Assembly (NCBI GenBank): GCA_003008705.1
Contig: PDUO01000020.1
Location: 622,817 to 686,816, forward strand
Reading direction: 5' to 3'
Source of the DNA: Pezicula radicicola
Lineage: Eukaryota > Ascomycota > Leotiomycetes > Helotiales > Dermateaceae
DNA: 64,000 nt
The notes below the pieces were generated by a model that saw only the letters and a program-made list of their open reading frames with translations, had not been told where the DNA came from and made no database searches. This document shows, one piece after another, positions 60,774 to 64,000 of this stretch. Position 1 is the stretch's first letter; each line of letters opens with the position of its first letter. The position numbers were made by a program, and so were the translations under genes.

Positions 60774-61942
60774 GAAAGGACTACTAGACGCTTCTAGTTT
60801 TTAGGCTCGAGGTGAGTGAGATAAGGTATTAAAGGGGTTTGGGACCTCGTACGTGGTGAACGAGTAGCTTTGGTATGGGCCGAGGGCGAACTTGGTTGTA
60901 TTCGGTATGAAATAGGTGCCTGTAGTAGACTTATTAACAAAGCATCAATCATTTTCAATTAGGCTAAACGTGATGAACTCTACTTACAGCTACTAGAAGC
61001 AGTTGTGAGATGATGGCAAGATTTGAGTAAATGACTCTATTTAACCAAGTTTGTGAGTGGCACAAATCAAGTTGAAAGGTCAAATACGAGTTACTCAAAT
61101 CAGTTATCGGATTATTCGCGTGCCAATAGCGAATTCCATGGCGCATTTCACAGTACCAAATAGTAAAGCAGGCAGTTGAGAGGATAGCACCAAGTTCTTG
61201 TATTATCGTCTCTTATTCGACTCAATTCAAAGACCACATCCACATCCACATCCACTCAGGTTATTCATCTCTCCAATCCCTCCCTCATCCTCCCACTCAG
61301 CCTGGATTTCCTCTTTCTCCAAAGCAGGCAAATCTATAACGACAGTTTTTAGACCCGAATTATTCTCTTTTCGAGCGCCCAATGGTCTAGTTCCATGCCC
61401 TCCCATTCAAAAGAAAAAGAAATGTCTTCCCATCAAACACCTAAAAGTCTATTTGCACCAAAGCGAATGATTTGCATCAAAGAAGCATATACATATTGAG
61501 CCCAGTACACTCTCCCCTAGTGACGGTAACTCTAGCGATCGTGGTATTTATTCACACATACATGAAAAAGGCCAAGACTGGTCTCGCTCAAGAACCAGAA
61601 CAGTCAAAGCAAGAAGCGAAGGTTGAATCGAATGGGTTTGCCGCGACCATCGTGTTGCGCCAATTGTCGAAATAGCGATGCAGATTGCTGCTCGTGTAGT
61701 CGTGACGGTATTATCATTAATATATGTTGGAGAGGCTCCTCATCTCCAACCCCACTGGCCCCGGACGTGATAGGGAAAAGTAATATATGTACAAGTTGGA
61801 CGCCCCGATAATCCATAGAAGAGAGCCGCTCATATGCTAAACGCCGTAATATGACTGTGCCGTAAAATCGTGATACTGAGATCTCGACGGAGGCCGTCGA
61901 GTAATGGTCGAGGTATTTTGCGGAATTTGAGAGAAGAGTGAA
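60774..61942. other. Convergent spacer between the orphan gene and AUR1
   Basis: Both 3' ends. A short (CCACAT)n run lies at about 61232-61250. No gene supported. Confidence 0.5.
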
Positions 61943-63347
61943 CTACCGGACGATAATCTCGCTGAGTTCGGTATCCGATATTTGTGACGCTAATGTCTCT
62001 CCCTCCCACGAATTCTGGCTCTCATCAACGGGGCTTCGAGATCCGGAGGAGAATGACGAAGATGATCCAACGGTCCACTCGTCGCTGCTGTCGTGGCGAA
62101 AGTCACCGAGGACGGTAAGACCATATTCGTAGTCGGCACTTGGGGCATCTCCTCTCTCTATGTAATCATAATCCCATCTGGTGAACTTGTCCGGCTGCAT
62201 GCGGGGGAGGAAATTTGTCTTTGCGACGTAGAAGACGATTGCGGCAAGGAATCCGCCTCCAACCAAATCAACTGCGTAATGGTGAGATAGGTACATAGTT
62301 GCCCACCACATCCACATGGCGTATCCAATGACGAACGGCCGTAGCTTTGGAAAGCAATGGCTCATGAACAGGGCTTCCAAAACTGCATTGCCCGAATGCA
62401 GTGATGGGAAAGCTCCAAACACTAAGGGTGATGCAGTGAAGTTCGTGGTATACATGTCAAACCCAAATAGCTTATCGATACGTGCAAGGCCCGCTGGAGA
62501 ACCCTTCACGGAGTAATTTGCAGGCGCAAGACCATACATATTCTCGTACCATGGAGGGGAGCAAGGAAAAATCAATTGAATGGCCACACCAACGATGTTC
62601 AAATATCCGAATGCTCGTGCATATACTGGCACAGTGCCAGGAGCTCCAAAAATAAACATTGCGAGAGCCCATACGAATGGTCCACCAAAGTGTAGGATTC
62701 CATATGGCAACCAAGCCAAGAGATCCAAAACAACATGCTTATGAGCTGAGAGGATGTTGCTAAGATTTGCTCCATAAAAAATGTTTTCGAGCGCGGGCAA
62801 AACCTTGACCCAGATGTGAGGTCGGTACTCTGCAGGAATAAATCTAATAGCTGTCAGCATCCTCATTTGACGCCAAGACATTTCGACTCTGCGTAGATCA
62901 CTGCGAGGCGAGATATGACAGAAAAACCTACCGAGCATTGAAAAAGAAGACCAACCACGTGAAGACGGGGAGAACTGGCAGGAAAAACTGCCTTGTTACT
63001 GGCACCAAAAGCGCCGCAATCAGAGCTGTTGCGGCGCCCGTCTTCATCAATGGCCCCGGTGCCTGACTTATCGACAAAGAGAAAATTGCCAATATGATCA
63101 GGATTATGTACTGCCCATCGTAGTACGACCACCTGTGTGTTCTCAGCGCTTTAATCGTGTCGGCAGGGTTGAACGAGGTCTCGATCGAAGCTATCGAAGA
63201 CGCTGGTGACTGGGCTGCGCGGAGCTTGGAGCGTAACCGCCGACGATATCTGCGTGGGATGGGATTCGGTATTGAAGGCCATGAGAAGGGAATCTTTGCC
63301 TTGGAGAAGGTCGGCGAGGTCGACGCGAAGTAATTAGATTCCGGCAT
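61943..63347 (-). CDS. AUR1: Inositol phosphorylceramide synthase
   Basis: Golgi membrane enzyme that transfers phosphoinositol from phosphatidylinositol to ceramide, an essential fungal-specific step and the target of aureobasidin A. Two exons on the minus strand (62932-63347, 61943-62843) give 438 residues; yeast Aur1 has 401. Several membrane segments are evident (YIILIILAIFSLSI; LPVLPVFTWLVFFF; VWALAMFIFGAP; LNIVGVAIQLIFP). Both lipid-phosphatase-like active-site motifs are present: FGAFPSLHSGNAVLEA and YLSHHYAVDLVGGGF, with the catalytic histidines. The 88-nt intron falls between FNAR and FIPAEYRPH. The tail is Ser/Glu-rich and cytosolic. The 5' flank runs to the window edge. Confidence 0.95.
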
Positions 63348-64000
63348 TGTCAGTTGTACAGTGTGGTCGTCGACTCAAATGTGTGTCGTCGGCCGCTCGA
63401 ACGACTCGCAGATTCGAAGATGGGCGTTTCAGGAGATGGACCGGAAGCACAGGCAGCTGGAGAGAGAGGGAGGGAGAGAGATGAATGCTGGTAAGAGTGT
63501 CGGGAGTATGCTATTGTCTGCACATGAAGTCGATATTTGGTGGGGGTGGGCGAATAGAAGGAAGAGGGAGGAGGTGGTGGTGGTGGTAGCTCGGAGGTTG
63601 TGGATGATGGACGGGCGAGGGCTAATGAATTATGATGATGGGAAGTTCGGAGCAGATGAATAAGGCGCGGACGTAGCGCGGACTCAATCTAGCGAAAAGA
63701 GCCCTTGAGCTTGGTAAAGTTGCCCAGGTGATGCTAGGTGGTGTTAGGCTGCCCACTGCACCAGAAGTACCGACAGGGGCAGAGGGCGCTGGAGGGGCCC
63801 AATTATTAGTGCAAGACTGCAAAATGACAATTTCAAAATTCGACCCCCCCCAGCCACAGTTCAAGAGCGTGCAGGAGCGAGAGCCGAGCCTTTTCTGGCC
63901 CTTTCTCATCTCTCGCATTCGTGTATCTAGCATGAAAACAGCGAAATACGGTGCCAAATACGGTCTATGATTAGGTACGGAAGGGGGAGAGCATCAAACA
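63348..64000. other. AUR1 upstream flank
   Basis: Promoter and leader side of AUR1 up to the window edge. It contains GGA/GTGG-rich purine runs (63460-63600), which are the complement of the leader's pyrimidine tract. No further gene could be supported. Confidence 0.5.

Noticed and set aside
61198..61675. Plus-strand frames of 90 and 67 codons near AUR1
   Set aside because: They are low-complexity and overlap the AUR1 3' flank. No domain or consistent splice structure.
63361..63957. Frames on both strands upstream of AUR1
   Set aside because: They follow the purine/pyrimidine-rich promoter composition and show no domain.

Overview
This window comes from the nuclear genome of a filamentous ascomycete. 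The genes carry short spliceosomal introns (mostly 46-60 nt, with GTAnGn-type donors and YAG acceptors). The gene set includes a fungal-type CP2 factor, AUR1, PEP4, 2EXR and OTT_1508-deaminase families. Intergenic spacers are long and AT-rich. The overall look suggests Pezizomycotina, perhaps Leotiomycetes, but the class is a guess from gene style and not from any database search.

Layout. 0-4.4 kb: no convincing gene, but a dense cluster of TACAGTA/TACTGTA words and CT-rich leader-like sequence before a CP2/grainyhead transcription factor (4.4-7.1 kb). 7.1-12.5 kb: gene-free and increasingly AT-rich. 12.5-19.7 kb: a kinesin with a helix-hairpin-helix tail, a prenylcysteine-oxidase-like flavoprotein, and chaperonin subunit CCT6 (the last two divergent). 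19.7-24 kb: a gene-poor AT-rich stretch with a doubtful spliced gene and a 2EXR protein. 24.2-32.6 kb: TRM10 and MSH2 sharing a short divergent promoter, then a Ras GTPase-activating protein. 32.6-36.1 kb: gene-free, with a TAC microsatellite. 36.1-42.7 kb: RRP6 and MDM35 (divergent), then a small two-membrane-segment gene whose stop overlaps the start of GPI1. 43.2-45.2 kb: an OTT_1508-type deaminase gene. 45.2-48.6 kb: gene-free. 48.6-55.5 kb: PEP4, NOP56, VPS4 and prefoldin subunit 6. 55.5-61 kb: accessory region with two unrecognised proteins and an F-box gene cut by a stop. 61.9-63.3 kb: inositol phosphorylceramide synthase AUR1.

Most genes are housekeeping and act in separate pathways: protein folding (CCT6, prefoldin 6), nucleolar and RNA work (NOP56, RRP6, TRM10), mismatch repair (MSH2), vacuole and endosome (PEP4, VPS4), membrane lipids (AUR1, GPI1, MDM35) and Ras signalling. 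No metabolic gene cluster, CRISPR array, rRNA, confident tRNA or intact transposon was seen. The most unusual local structure is the TGATG stop/start overlap between the small membrane-protein gene and GPI1 at 40465-40469. Exon joins below were worked out by hand by matching splice signals, phase and family similarity; total coding lengths were checked to be multiples of three.
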